Shown here in pieces: positions 55,252-64,000 of a stretch of DNA of 64,000 nt. Numbering within the stretch: position 1 is the stretch's first letter; every line of letters begins with the position of its first letter. This stretch comes from Chitinophaga varians. GTDB lineage: Bacteria; Bacteroidota; Bacteroidia; Chitinophagales; Chitinophagaceae. The notes beneath the pieces were generated by a model that searched no databases, was not told the DNA's origin, and saw only the letters and a list, made by a program, of their open reading frames with translations. The translations under genes were made by a program, and so were the position numbers. Location of the stretch: contig NZ_JACVFB010000002.1 in the NCBI RefSeq assembly GCF_014529945.1, positions 124,001-188,000 of the forward strand, given 5' to 3'.

Positions 55252-55297
55252 AATCCCCTTTGATGCGGCAAAAACGCCATATCAAAGGGGATTTTTT
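55252..55297 (+). terminator. Orphan plus-strand terminator-like hairpin
   Basis: AATCCCCTTTGAT (55252-55264) pairs perfectly with ATCAAAGGGGATT (55281-55293), with an inner GGC/GCC in the loop, and TTTTTT overlaps and follows at 55292-55297 on the plus strand. No T run follows on the minus strand, yet both flanking genes are on the minus strand. It may end an unseen plus-strand transcript starting in 55062-55250, or be an atypical terminator for aspS. Confidence 0.55.
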
Positions 55298-55339
55298 CGC
55301 TTCAAAGCTGCCTATTGAGCAAAGATTGTGCCGGCAATC

Positions 55340-57088
55340 CTATTTTACCAGACTGATCTTTAATTCATCAAGCTGGGCTTGACTTATCTCGGCCGGAGCG
55401 TCCATCATGACATCGCGTCCGTGATTGTTTTTCGGGAAAGCGATGAAGTCGCGGATACTTTCACTACCGCCCAAAAGCGAGCACAAGCGATCAAATCCGA
55501 AAGCGATACCACCATGTGGCGGCGCGCCATATTCAAAAGCTCCCAGCAGGAAGCCAAATTTACGTTCTGCTTCTTCAGGTGACATACCCAGCGCTGCGAA
55601 CATTTTCTGTTGCAGGTCACGCTGGAATATACGGATAGAGCCTCCCCCTACTTCAGTGCCATTCAATACGATATCGTATGCATTTGCCTTGATGTTGGCG
55701 TATTGGGACATATCGTCCATGAGGGCAATATGTTCCGGCTTGGGCGCGGTGAACGGATGGTGACGTGCCACCCAGCGATTTTCCTCTTCTGCGTATTCAA
55801 ACAGCGGGAAATCTATCACCCACAACGGCTTATACTCGTTTTTATTGCGGAAGCCCAGGCGCTCGCCCATTTCCAGACGCAGCTCACTCATGGCTTTACG
55901 GGTACGCTCTTCCCTGCCGGCCAGCACCAGGATAAGATCTCCCGGTTTCGCCTGACATTTTTGCGCCCACAGCTGCAGTTGCTGTTCATCAAAAAACTTA
56001 TCAACCGAGCTCTTCAGCGTACCGTCGGTATTGTATTTAACATAGATGAGACCGCTCATACCGATCTGGGGTCTTTTCACCCATTCTGTCAGTTCATCGA
56101 GCTGCTTGCGGGTGTATTCGGAGCAACCGGGCGCTGCAATAGCTACCACGAGTTCTGCTTCGTCGAATACTTTAAAGCCTTTCTGTTTTACGGTATCATT
56201 GAGGTTGGCCAGCTTCATCTCGAAGCGGATATCCGGTTTATCATTGCCATAATACTCCATGGCATCATCCCATGTCATACGCGGAAAATCGCCTTCCAGC
56301 TCAATGCCTTTTACTTCTTTGAAGATATATTTGGTCATACCTTCAAAAATATTCAGTACATCTTCCTGTTCTACAAAGCTCATTTCACAGTCGATCTGGG
56401 TAAACTCCGGCTGGCGGTCAGCCCGGAGGTCTTCATCGCGGAAACATTTTACGATCTGGTAGTATCGATCATAACCACTCACCATCAACAATTGTTTAAA
56501 TGTTTGCGGTGATTGGGGCAAACCATAGAACTGGTTAGGGTTCATACGGCTGGGCACCACGAAATCGCGGGCGCCTTCCGGTGTGGAGTTGATCAGGAAA
56601 GGTGTTTCAATATCGATGAAGTTCCTGGTATGCAGGTAGTTACGCGCAGCGCGGCCTACTGCATAACGCAGTTCCAGATTTTGTTTTACCGCATTACGGC
56701 GGAGGTCGAGATAGCGGTATTTCATGCGCAGCTCATCTCCCCCGTCGGTATCGTCAGTAATAGTAAAAGGCGGTGTTTTAGCCGCATTCAGGATTTTATA
56801 TTCACTCACCGTGATTTCAATATCTCCGGTGGGGATATTTTTATTTTTGCTGGTACGCTCCGTCACTGTGCCAGTTACCTGTACAACGAATTCACGGCCT
56901 AACGGCTGTGCATCCAGTTTGTCATTCAGGCTTTCGTTGAATAACAGCTGAGTGATACCATAACGGTCCCGCAGATCAAAAAAGTTGATGCTGCCAAATT
57001 TTCTGACTGTCTGTATCCATCCCGCCAGCGTCACCTCCTGGCCTACCTGCTCCATTCTTAACTCCCCGCAAGTGTGCGTCCTGTACAT
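55340..57088 (-). CDS. aspS: Aspartyl-tRNA synthetase
   Basis: 582 residues, the bacterial long form with an inserted GAD domain (about 280-420). The N-terminal anticodon-binding OB fold ([20 protein letters not shown]), class II motif 2 ([20 protein letters not shown]) and motif 3 ([16 protein letters not shown]) are intact, with [10 protein letters not shown] between. It charges tRNA-Asp. A -7 box TATCTTTG at 57192-57199 on the minus strand gives a leader of about 100 bases, longer than for most genes here. Confidence 0.98.
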   Translation of the reverse strand: MYRTHTCGELRMEQVGQEVTLAGWIQTVRKFGSINFFDLRDRYGITQLLFNESLNDKLDAQPLGREFVVQVTGTVTERTSKNKNIPTGDIEITVSEYKILNAAKTPPFTITDDTDGGDELRMKYRYLDLRRNAVKQNLELRYAVGRAARNYLHTRNFIDIETPFLINSTPEGARDFVVPSRMNPNQFYGLPQSPQTFKQLLMVSGYDRYYQIVKCFRDEDLRADRQPEFTQIDCEMSFVEQEDVLNIFEGMTKYIFKEVKGIELEGDFPRMTWDDAMEYYGNDKPDIRFEMKLANLNDTVKQKGFKVFDEAELVVAIAAPGCSEYTRKQLDELTEWVKRPQIGMSGLIYVKYNTDGTLKSSVDKFFDEQQLQLWAQKCQAKPGDLILVLAGREERTRKAMSELRLEMGERLGFRNKNEYKPLWVIDFPLFEYAEEENRWVARHHPFTAPKPEHIALMDDMSQYANIKANAYDIVLNGTEVGGGSIRIFQRDLQQKMFAALGMSPEEAERKFGFLLGAFEYGAPPHGGIAFGFDRLCSLLGGSESIRDFIAFPKNNHGRDVMMDAPAEISQAQLDELKISLVK

Positions 57089-57191
57089 GCGTAAAAAATT
57101 GTTTTTTAATGTTTTATGGTTGAATCCCCGGATGTGCTGCCAGCTGTTCCGAGACCACTGTTCAGTTGTTCAGCCATACCTGTAAGGGGGG

Positions 57192-57199
57192 CAAAGATA
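57192..57199 (-). promoter_or_regulatory. -7 promoter box of aspS
   Basis: TATCTTTG on the minus strand matches TAnnTTTG; it lies 103 bp upstream of the aspS start and just before the stop of the FAD gene (57218), so aspS has its own promoter. Confidence 0.45.
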
Positions 57200-57217
57200 C
57201 GGCATGATATGGGCATT

Positions 57218-58276
57218 TTACCCCCTGCCCGTGTTAAAATATCTATTTATATCTACTTCCGGCATCAGTAGGGCATTTCCAGCCAATACTTCCGTAAAAT
57301 GCGCTGCCATAAAGGGTGCCAGCGAACAACCTTTGGTACCCAGTCCGTTAAAGATACCCACAGCGGGCATTTCCGGATGCAGCCCTATCATAGGCCGGCG
57401 ATCGTTACCGGACGGGCGCACCGCCGCCAGCTGATACTCCACGCTATAAGGCACTTTCAGCAACTGCTGCAGACTCTTCTCCAGTACCTCCCGCTGTTTA
57501 CCGGTCGGCAGATCATCGGTATAGTCCCATACAAAAGAAGACCCTGCCCAAAACAACTCCGGCCCATATGGCACCAACGTAATACTCTTCTTGATGATAT
57601 CTTCCGTATGCAGGCCAGGCACCCTCACCCACAACACTTCCCCCTTGTTGGGCAGAAACGTCAGCCGCTCAAACCATGGATTTCGGGCGGTAGCCACCCC
57701 GTCACAGAAAATGATCTTCCTGGCAGTAATGTCTCCGTAACGTACGCCCGTCGCCGTTATTTCCAATTCAGGAAGGTTCAGATGAGCTTCCTGTAAAGCA
57801 CCCATATTGTTCAGAAACTGCCGCCAGGCGGGGAGCAATACCCTCAGATTCACCCTAGCTCCCTTCACGATCGCCGCTCCATAAGGCTGGTCCAATATAC
57901 CCTCATACTCCATCTTTTCCGGCAGCTGCGTATATGGACCGCCGGCAGCCTTTTTCATAAAGGCATCATACAACTGCTGCGAAGGGAACACATTCCAGAG
58001 GCGCCGCTCCGTCAATACCTGTACCTGCAACAGCTCCGACATCCGGTGGTACGCGTCCCGGGCAAACGGATAGATGGTATCATACATCCATGCCGGTTCA
58101 AACCGCCGGCCGGACACCGGATTTATAATACCCGCCGCCACCCGCGACGCACTGTTGGATTTTGCATCATCTATCACCAGCACCTTTTTACCTGCCTGCC
58201 ATAACGACCAGCTCAGCATGGTGCCGGCAATCCCCTGTCCTACTATGATATAATCTACCCTTGTCATACTGTTCAT
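57218..58276 (-). CDS. FAD-dependent oxidoreductase (DAO family)
   Basis: 352 residues from the ATG at 58276 (MNSMTRVDYIIVGQGIAG); the frame extends to 58345 but without support. The FAD-binding glycine motif is VGQGIAGTML, and the C-terminal FAD block is PAVGIFNGLGTKGCSLAPFM, with the second glycine strand between. Fold and length resemble glycine oxidase and the oxidase half of the tRNA-modifying enzyme MnmC (SGRRFEPAWMYD). The methyltransferase half of MnmC is absent, so the substrate (an amino acid or a modified tRNA base) remains open. Confidence 0.88.
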   Translation of the reverse strand: MNSMTRVDYIIVGQGIAGTMLSWSLWQAGKKVLVIDDAKSNSASRVAAGIINPVSGRRFEPAWMYDTIYPFARDAYHRMSELLQVQVLTERRLWNVFPSQQLYDAFMKKAAGGPYTQLPEKMEYEGILDQPYGAAIVKGARVNLRVLLPAWRQFLNNMGALQEAHLNLPELEITATGVRYGDITARKIIFCDGVATARNPWFERLTFLPNKGEVLWVRVPGLHTEDIIKKSITLVPYGPELFWAGSSFVWDYTDDLPTGKQREVLEKSLQQLLKVPYSVEYQLAAVRPSGNDRRPMIGLHPEMPAVGIFNGLGTKGCSLAPFMAAHFTEVLAGNALLMPEVDINRYFNTGRG

Positions 58277-58416
58277 CTGAAGATGTAAAAATAGGGTATA
58301 AAAATGGGGCCGGGATATAGAAGGCCGGGAAGCAGGGGAAATCAACCCATAAATCCATATAGCCAGGGCTAAAGTACCGGGCTAAGATGTCAATGCATTT
58401 TCGAAGCGGAGGGTTT

Positions 58417-58451
58417 CAAAAAAAATGGGCTGACCAAAAGGCCAGCCCATT
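58417..58451 (-). terminator. Rho-independent terminator of the macroglobulin gene
   Basis: AATGGGCTG (58424-58432) pairs with CAGCCCATT (58443-58451) with a loop that can extend the stem; on the minus strand a run of eight T follows directly. It lies 22 bp after the stop at 58473. Confidence 0.9.
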
Positions 58452-58472
58452 GACAGAAAATATTTCCAGTGG

Positions 58473-61400
58473 TTATTCCACTACTTTCACATTGATGCCT
58501 TCGCTATGAGCGCTGAACTCCGGTGCATACATGCACTGTGCGGTGCTGATGCCGTTGGAGAACTTACCCTGATGCGTTACAAACAAGGCATATTCAAACA
58601 CATAAGTACCTTTTGGCAGATAACTAAAGAAGAAATCCGTGGAGGCATCTTTAGTGCTTTCATAGTAGCTGAGGCCACCCTGCCATTTGGAACCGCTCAA
58701 TACATTCTGTGGCTCAAAGCAGGCTGCCCGCATGTCTTTGAGGTGGATGTATTCCATGGTCCTGTCGGCACGCAGCACAATCCGCACTTTTACTTTGTCA
58801 CCTACTTTCAGCTCGTTGCCATCGGTGATTTTAGTCAGCACGGGACCTTTATCGGAATTGACTTCTTTATACAATTCTTTTTCCAATACCAGCGGCGTTT
58901 TAGCGGGAGTGATTTTATCCAGCTCTTCAAAATACTGCCAGTATATGGCGCCCCAGGAAGGCTGTCCCTTGCTGTCTTTCACCGTTACCTGGATATTACC
59001 CATGTCCGCTTTTACCGCTTTCGCTTCTATCTGCTGTTTGAAGTAACCGGTACCTGCTTCAGTAGTATGTTGTTTGCTGCTGATGGTTTCCTGCCCCAGC
59101 TGAATGTCTACGTCCGGGCTGGCAGTAAGCCAGTTGCTGCCCTGCAGCAGCATCGCGTAACATGCGTCAGCGGTGGATTTGGTAGTGCTCCAGTTGTTGG
59201 TCTGTTTGTTTTTCAGCAACCAGGTTTTCATATCTGCCACAGCGGCGTCGTCTTTACCGGCCACCTGGAAGGTTTCTATCAACAGCGCCTGCGTTTCTAT
59301 AGGCGCCTGATGCCAGCTATAACCGGCTACTACATCTTTCCAGTACATGCCCATTTCCGGATGATTGATCGCATTTTCCTTCAGTGATTTCAGGATAGCG
59401 GCCGGTGTGGCTTTATCGCCTTTTTTGAACTGGCTCAGGGCGATCATGCCTTGTGCATAGCGGCCCATTTTAGTCCAGTATTGCTGCTGTTGGGCTGCAT
59501 AAAAATCAAAGGACGGCTGCATGTCTTTAGGCACCGGACGACCAAAGAAGCTGCGGGCATACAGGTATTGCACCTGCATCTCATCGATCTGTTGTTTTTT
59601 CAGATCTGCTTTATTTTTGATCAGTTGGTGGTAATCCTTGTCCAGCTGTTTGTCCAGATACATCATGGCTTTATTAGCGATGCTGGCGGCTACCGGATCG
59701 TCAGCACCTGTCAGCTGTTGCAGGTGACCGATACCTGCGAGGATATACTGTGTGATATAACGATCGGCCCACATACCGTTGAACCAGGCGAAGGAGCCAT
59801 CCGGTTGTTGTCTGGCAGCCAGTTGATTCAAAGCCGTTTTTCTTTCTTTCTGCATGCGTTGCAGATCGAACAGCAGTGCGATATTTTTCTTTTGCTGTGC
59901 TTCGTTCTTCGCTTCCAACACCCATGGTGTCTGTTGCAGCAGTACGGATTTCAGCTCTTCATTTTTTTGCAGATTGCTCAACAGGGCCGCGGTATCCGTG
60001 GTTTTCCATCTGTCAAAAACCTGCTGAATGCCGGGAACCGTTTTGGCAATATGGGTAGCCAATGCATTGGCATAGTAGCGGTTAAACACCTGCTCTGAAC
60101 AATCGTACGGATATTCCATCAGGTACGGTAACGCCTGTACGGCATACCATGCCGGATTGCTGGTGTATTCCACTGTAATGCCCTGCTGGCGGAGCGTGGA
60201 AGAAGCGCCGGATTGCAGCAGCTTATCAAATTTAAAGGTGTGCTTACCATCTCCGCGTACCGGCAGCGGCAACGCTTCTGTCACCAGCATGGAGTTGGTC
60301 AGCACCGGCAGCGCGTTTTCTTCGCCATCGCTGAAGTTGTTTGCTTTGGCAGTCACGCGGTACAGCAACGCGCTGGTGAAGTTGTGTGGCACCTGCAGCT
60401 GGAAAGCTACTACGGTACTTTGACCGGCTTTAGCGGTAAAATGCTGTACCGGGAAAACGTTCTGGAACCAGCCATCTACCGGCTGCATCGTAGCAGCGTC
60501 CAGCAGTTCCAGCTGCGCCTGCCCGATCATTTGTGTGTCGGTCAGATTGCTCACTTTAGCGGTAAAGTCGATTTTATCGCCCGCTCTTACAAACCGGGGC
60601 GCGTTAGGCACCACCATCAGCTGTTTCTGGGTAACGATGCTGGCGCTGATGCTACCCAAAGCAGCTTGTTGAGTATGTGCCAGTCCCTGGAAGTTCCATT
60701 TGGTGAGAGCTTCCGGCATGGTGAATTCAAAAGAGAGTCTACCATCTTTGTCGGTGCGCAGTTCCGGCAGGAAGAACGCTGTCTCCTGGAAGTTTTTGCG
60801 CACCGGGACATTGCCGGTGTTTTGCGGAGCTTCGGGAATTAATACGTCCCCTACTGCATTACTATCTGCTTCCTTAGCGGCATCATAAGCCTGATCCTTA
60901 CTCCTCACTCTTCTCTCCAGGGCGGCCGGTGCAGGTGCAGCCATAGCCATCACCACACCAGCATTACCAGCGCGGGCACCATACAGTTTATTGTACACAT
61001 TACCCATACCCCAACCGAAGAAGTTCAGTACATCGTAACCTTTGTCGTCGACAGCTACCCCTTGTTTATCTGTTTCAAAATAGTATTGAGATGTCACCAT
61101 TCCGAAGTTGTCGTGCGCACTGTACACCGGACGACCATTTGATGAGATATCAGGATAGATACCCGGTTTTGTCCATTGGTGTGGAGCGAAAGCATCCAGT
61201 GATGCATCGTACATCGAAGCGAGCATTTCTGCGGCAGCTTTTTCACCTTTGTAACCGGTTATCTCCACGCTCCATTTTTCTTTTTCTCCCGGCTGCAGTT
61301 TATCGCGGTGGGTACCTATTTTGATGCTCAGGTCTTTATTGTCCCAGGGTACCTGAATGGTGTGCTGCGTAGCGAATACACGGTTGTCTTTTACGAAGAT

Positions 61401-64000
61401 GTAGTACAGCGCCACACCACCTCTTTCTTCTTCCGTGATATTATAATTGTATTGTTTAACCCCGTCCAGTGCGATGTTTGACAGCTGTTGGGCCTGGTTC
61501 ACCCGACCGAGGGTTTGCAGGATGTTCAGGTCTTTCGCAGCAGTTCCCAACACAACGCTGGCTTTTTTGCCTGGTTCGGAACGTTCTTCCGGCTGGTAAC
61601 TCCACAGGTAAGCCGGAGCGGCCAGTGTTTTGGCGTTTATGTCCACCAGTTCAAACACCGCCTTTTGTACTACAGGCTGTCCGTTTTTATCGTTAGCGCT
61701 AACCACCAGTTCATAGTAGCCTGGTATCAGTTTTTTAGCATCTATGGCAACGTCGCCGGCAGCGGTGCTGGTAAACTGCTGTTCCCATACGGCGGATTTA
61801 CGGGGCCATTTGGCCTGTTCATCTTCATCATGGTAGATATCCAGCGGAAAATCTTTGATATACGCCGCTTCAGTGATCACAAACTGGTCTGCCTGTTCCC
61901 AGTAACGGGGGCGTAACAGACGTTTGTTCGGCACCAGTGGCTGCACCGCTACTTTAACGGAGGCCTGTTCGAAAGCGCCGTTCAGGTTGCGGGTGAAGAC
62001 GTGTACATTTTTCAGGGCAGCCGCTTCTAATCGTTCCGGTATCTGTACACTGATTTCCATTGCCTGATAACCGGCGTTGACAGATTGCGACGCACTGCGG
62101 GTTTCGCCATTCAGGTCCGTCACATCAGCAGATACCACATAGGTGAAGATCGGCTTCTGATCGGGAGATACGGTCTTATCCGGCAGAGCAGGGAAGCTCA
62201 CCTTAAAATGTCCGTTTTCATCCGTGGTGGTTTCACCATGGGCTATTTCGCGGGAAGCGCCGATGGGCAGATACCCTCTAAACATCCATGGATAAGGGAA
62301 ACGGGTCCTTCTTTCCACCCGGTATTTTACGGTAGCGCCGTTGATGTTATTACCGGCATAGGCTAACGCTTTACCTTCTGTGGTAACGGTTTCCCCTAAA
62401 CGATAACTGGCTTTGACGGTATCAAATTCCACATAGAATTTCGGGCGTTTATATTCCTCTACCCGGAAAGTTTGTCCACCGTAGTTTTTAACGTCCCGCA
62501 TGGAGTAAACGCCATTCAGGCGGCCTTCCGGCAGTACGAATTTGCCGGAGAAAGAACCGAATTCATTGGATGTTACCACAATGGAATCTACTTTCTCACT
62601 GTTGGCATCATATAAAACGAAGGTGCTTCTCAGGCCTTTCACCACATTGCTGGTATTCTTACCGGCTTCCTGCTCTACAGCGATTCCTTTAAAATAGAGT
62701 GTCTGACCGGGGCGGTAGATGCTTCTGTCTGTGAACAGGAAGATCTGTGGTTTGGCCTTCACACTACCTTCCTGTCCATAGTTGTACAGGTATTTGTAGT
62801 CGTCCAGGAACAGTACGTCGCCCTGCCGTTCCCATTTGAGTCGTACGGAGCCGTTGTTGGTGTTTTTCAGGTTCACTTCAGCAGCGCCATTGCTACCGGT
62901 TACGGTAGACATTAACTGAATCCATTTCTGTTTTCCTTCATTATACTGTTCGCCGAAGACGGTCACTTTGGTGCCAGGCAATGGTTTGCCGGTACTGCGG
63001 TCCAGGGCTATAAACTGTGTATTTTTTTCCAGGTAGCTGATATTGGACACCCAGGTAAATTGCAGGGCCATGGGGTTTTCTTTCAGATCGAATCCGGGAT
63101 TGATGCTGGCGAGAATGATGTATTGGCCCAGTGGCAGTGCATCGATCTTTATTTCTGCAGCATGGCGATTGTAATCTTTCGGGTCTGGCAGTGATTGTTC
63201 CCAGGCTTTCACCGGCTTTTTGTCGACCAGCAGTTTCCAGTACTTGTTCTGGCGGTCACTATAATCGTTCTGTGCCTGCCGGAGGGAAGCGGTAAAAGCT
63301 TCATCCACCGCTACTACACGCAGGTATATTTTATTTGTGTTTTTATACTTCACCAGTGTGCGGAAAGGCAGAGACGGTATATTTACCTTTTCCGTCACGA
63401 GTTCAAGCACCTGTGCGTTGATTTCTCTCAGCAGGTTGGAGCAATCGGCCGCACCGCGTGTGCCGGGGCCTTTTGCGATAGCCTGTTCACATATTTCTTT
63501 GGCTTTTTTCAGGTTGGCAGTGCTGTCGGCTTTGCCATACAACGCGTTACCGATGTAAGTGTTTGCCAGGAGGGCCAGTACGCCGGTCACTTCTTTTTCA
63601 CCGTTATATGCCGATGTCATCTGTTCCAGCGCTTTGCGGTATTGCTGTGCTTTGTCTTCTGACACAGCGATCTGCTCCATATATTGAACTCTTTCGAGGT
63701 CCACATCGAGCAGGGCCGGCTTATCATTTTCGTGCAGGCGTACCAGTTGTTGCAGCAGCAGGATGGCCTGATATTGCAGGGAACCTTTGTCGGTCGTTAC
63801 AAATTCATGCCGGGCGAAAGTAGCAGCCGGTGCGAAGGCGGCCGGGTCATCCAGTTCAAACTGGTTCACCGGTTTGGTGAGGGTATTTTCGCCGGATTTA
63901 AAATAATCCAGTGCACGGTGGGCCAGCAGGTCGAACAGTACAGGGCGGAGCCGGCGGGTATCTTTGCCTTTGATCAGGATGGGATCAAATTCTCCGACGG
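58473..64000 (-). CDS. Bacterial alpha-2-macroglobulin family protein (N-terminus outside the window)
   Basis: The frame is open from the stop at 58473 to the right edge, so about 1842 residues are visible; the GTG at 63869 is internal, because coding continues upstream (DPILIKGKDTRRL, FDLLAHRALDYFKSG). Visible parts: a helical N-terminal region, macroglobulin domains including MG2 (FLFTDRSIYRPGQTLYFKGI), an A2M domain (FFLPELRTDKDGRLSFEFTM, LTKWNFQGLAHTQ) and a thioester helical domain opening at YPYDCSEQVFNRY. The CSEQ at 60090-60101 keeps the Cys-x-Glu-Gln pattern needed for the reactive thioester. These large periplasmic proteins are thought to trap invading proteases, often with penicillin-binding proteins; no such partner lies next to it here. 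Confidence 0.93.
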   Translation of the reverse strand, partial: VGEFDPILIKGKDTRRLRPVLFDLLAHRALDYFKSGENTLTKPVNQFELDDPAAFAPAATFARHEFVTTDKGSLQYQAILLLQQLVRLHENDKPALLDVDLERVQYMEQIAVSEDKAQQYRKALEQMTSAYNGEKEVTGVLALLANTYIGNALYGKADSTANLKKAKEICEQAIAKGPGTRGAADCSNLLREINAQVLELVTEKVNIPSLPFRTLVKYKNTNKIYLRVVAVDEAFTASLRQAQNDYSDRQNKYWKLLVDKKPVKAWEQSLPDPKDYNRHAAEIKIDALPLGQYIILASINPGFDLKENPMALQFTWVSNISYLEKNTQFIALDRSTGKPLPGTKVTVFGEQYNEGKQKWIQLMSTVTGSNGAAEVNLKNTNNGSVRLKWERQGDVLFLDDYKYLYNYGQEGSVKAKPQIFLFTDRSIYRPGQTLYFKGIAVEQEAGKNTSNVVKGLRSTFVLYDANSEKVDSIVVTSNEFGSFSGKFVLPEGRLNGVYSMRDVKNYGGQTFRVEEYKRPKFYVEFDTVKASYRLGETVTTEGKALAYAGNNINGATVKYRVERRTRFPYPWMFRGYLPIGASREIAHGETTTDENGHFKVSFPALPDKTVSPDQKPIFTYVVSADVTDLNGETRSASQSVNAGYQAMEISVQIPERLEAAALKNVHVFTRNLNGAFEQASVKVAVQPLVPNKRLLRPRYWEQADQFVITEAAYIKDFPLDIYHDEDEQAKWPRKSAVWEQQFTSTAAGDVAIDAKKLIPGYYELVVSANDKNGQPVVQKAVFELVDINAKTLAAPAYLWSYQPEERSEPGKKASVVLGTAAKDLNILQTLGRVNQAQQLSNIALDGVKQYNYNITEEERGGVALYYIFVKDNRVFATQHTIQVPWDNKDLSIKIGTHRDKLQPGEKEKWSVEITGYKGEKAAAEMLASMYDASLDAFAPHQWTKPGIYPDISSNGRPVYSAHDNFGMVTSQYYFETDKQGVAVDDKGYDVLNFFGWGMGNVYNKLYGARAGNAGVVMAMAAPAPAALERRVRSKDQAYDAAKEADSNAVGDVLIPEAPQNTGNVPVRKNFQETAFFLPELRTDKDGRLSFEFTMPEALTKWNFQGLAHTQQAALGSISASIVTQKQLMVVPNAPRFVRAGDKIDFTAKVSNLTDTQMIGQAQLELLDAATMQPVDGWFQNVFPVQHFTAKAGQSTVVAFQLQVPHNFTSALLYRVTAKANNFSDGEENALPVLTNSMLVTEALPLPVRGDGKHTFKFDKLLQSGASSTLRQQGITVEYTSNPAWYAVQALPYLMEYPYDCSEQVFNRYYANALATHIAKTVPGIQQVFDRWKTTDTAALLSNLQKNEELKSVLLQQTPWVLEAKNEAQQKKNIALLFDLQRMQKERKTALNQLAARQQPDGSFAWFNGMWADRYITQYILAGIGHLQQLTGADDPVAASIANKAMMYLDKQLDKDYHQLIKNKADLKKQQIDEMQVQYLYARSFFGRPVPKDMQPSFDFYAAQQQQYWTKMGRYAQGMIALSQFKKGDKATPAAILKSLKENAINHPEMGMYWKDVVAGYSWHQAPIETQALLIETFQVAGKDDAAVADMKTWLLKNKQTNNWSTTKSTADACYAMLLQGSNWLTASPDVDIQLGQETISSKQHTTEAGTGYFKQQIEAKAVKADMGNIQVTVKDSKGQPSWGAIYWQYFEELDKITPAKTPLVLEKELYKEVNSDKGPVLTKITDGNELKVGDKVKVRIVLRADRTMEYIHLKDMRAACFEPQNVLSGSKWQGGLSYYESTKDASTDFFFSYLPKGTYVFEYALFVTHQGKFSNGISTAQCMYAPEFSAHSEGINVKVVE

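Noticed and set aside
57218..58276. Naming the FAD oxidoreductase mnmC.
   Set aside because: Only the oxidase-like half is present and the residues that would settle the substrate cannot be judged by eye.
58473..63869. Taking the GTG at 63869 as the start of the macroglobulin gene.
   Set aside because: The frame remains open and protein-like to the window edge, there is no signal peptide after the GTG, and these proteins normally begin with one.

Overview
The window looks like chromosomal DNA of a Bacteroidota bacterium close to Chitinophaga (Chitinophagaceae). The signs are: a FecR / ECF sigma / STN-type TonB receptor set, a type IX secretion type B adhesin with a PorP/SprF partner, orphan OmpR-type regulators, an AtpB with a long secreted N-terminal extension, weak Shine-Dalgarno sequences, and repeated -7 boxes of the form TAnnTTTG close to start codons. 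The genus is an inference from gene style; no rRNA or tRNA is present to confirm it.

Layout. 1-2565: TonB-dependent receptor (cut by the left edge), FecR anti-sigma and a divergent ECF sigma factor. 2620-6424: secreted endonuclease/phosphatase-fold protein, lipoprotein, M28 peptidase, small secreted protein. 6527-16282: housekeeping block with ruvB, ruvC, two response regulators without kinases, DUF3108 and flippase-like membrane protein, HIT, greA, 2-hydroxyacid dehydrogenase, rsmA, pdxA and a small winged-helix regulator. 16468-19283: TonB receptor plus TPR-like secreted protein. 19510-36362: a three-gene operon for a 4712-residue surface adhesin (lectin head, about 30 DUF11 repeats, type B sorting domain), its PorP/SprF outer-membrane partner and a TPR/PD40 periplasmic protein. 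36740-41235: ATP synthase genes atpB-E-F-H-A, ending in a terminator with no atpG. 41480-45640: ABC exporter and a secreted protein with a clan CD (gingipain/caspase-like) Cys/His signature. 45907-49154: PhoB/PhoR-like pair convergent with a phosphate-type porin. 49317-50246: AraC/GyrI-like regulator. 50319-55061: operon of glucosaminidase, two SGNH esterase-like proteins and an MBOAT acyltransferase, probably a cell-wall or polysaccharide O-acetylation machine. 55340-64000: aspS, a FAD oxidoreductase and a bacterial alpha-2-macroglobulin (cut by the right edge).

Across the window, gaps between genes carry two families of palindromic word repeats: three long elements built of GCAAAG words around a perfect hairpin, and several AT-rich palindromes. 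They repeatedly touch or supply the stop codon of the neighbouring gene. No transposase, integrase, CRISPR array, phage gene or RNA gene was seen. The parts most worth a second look are the adhesin operon, the clan CD-like protein, the acetylation cluster and the repeat families.
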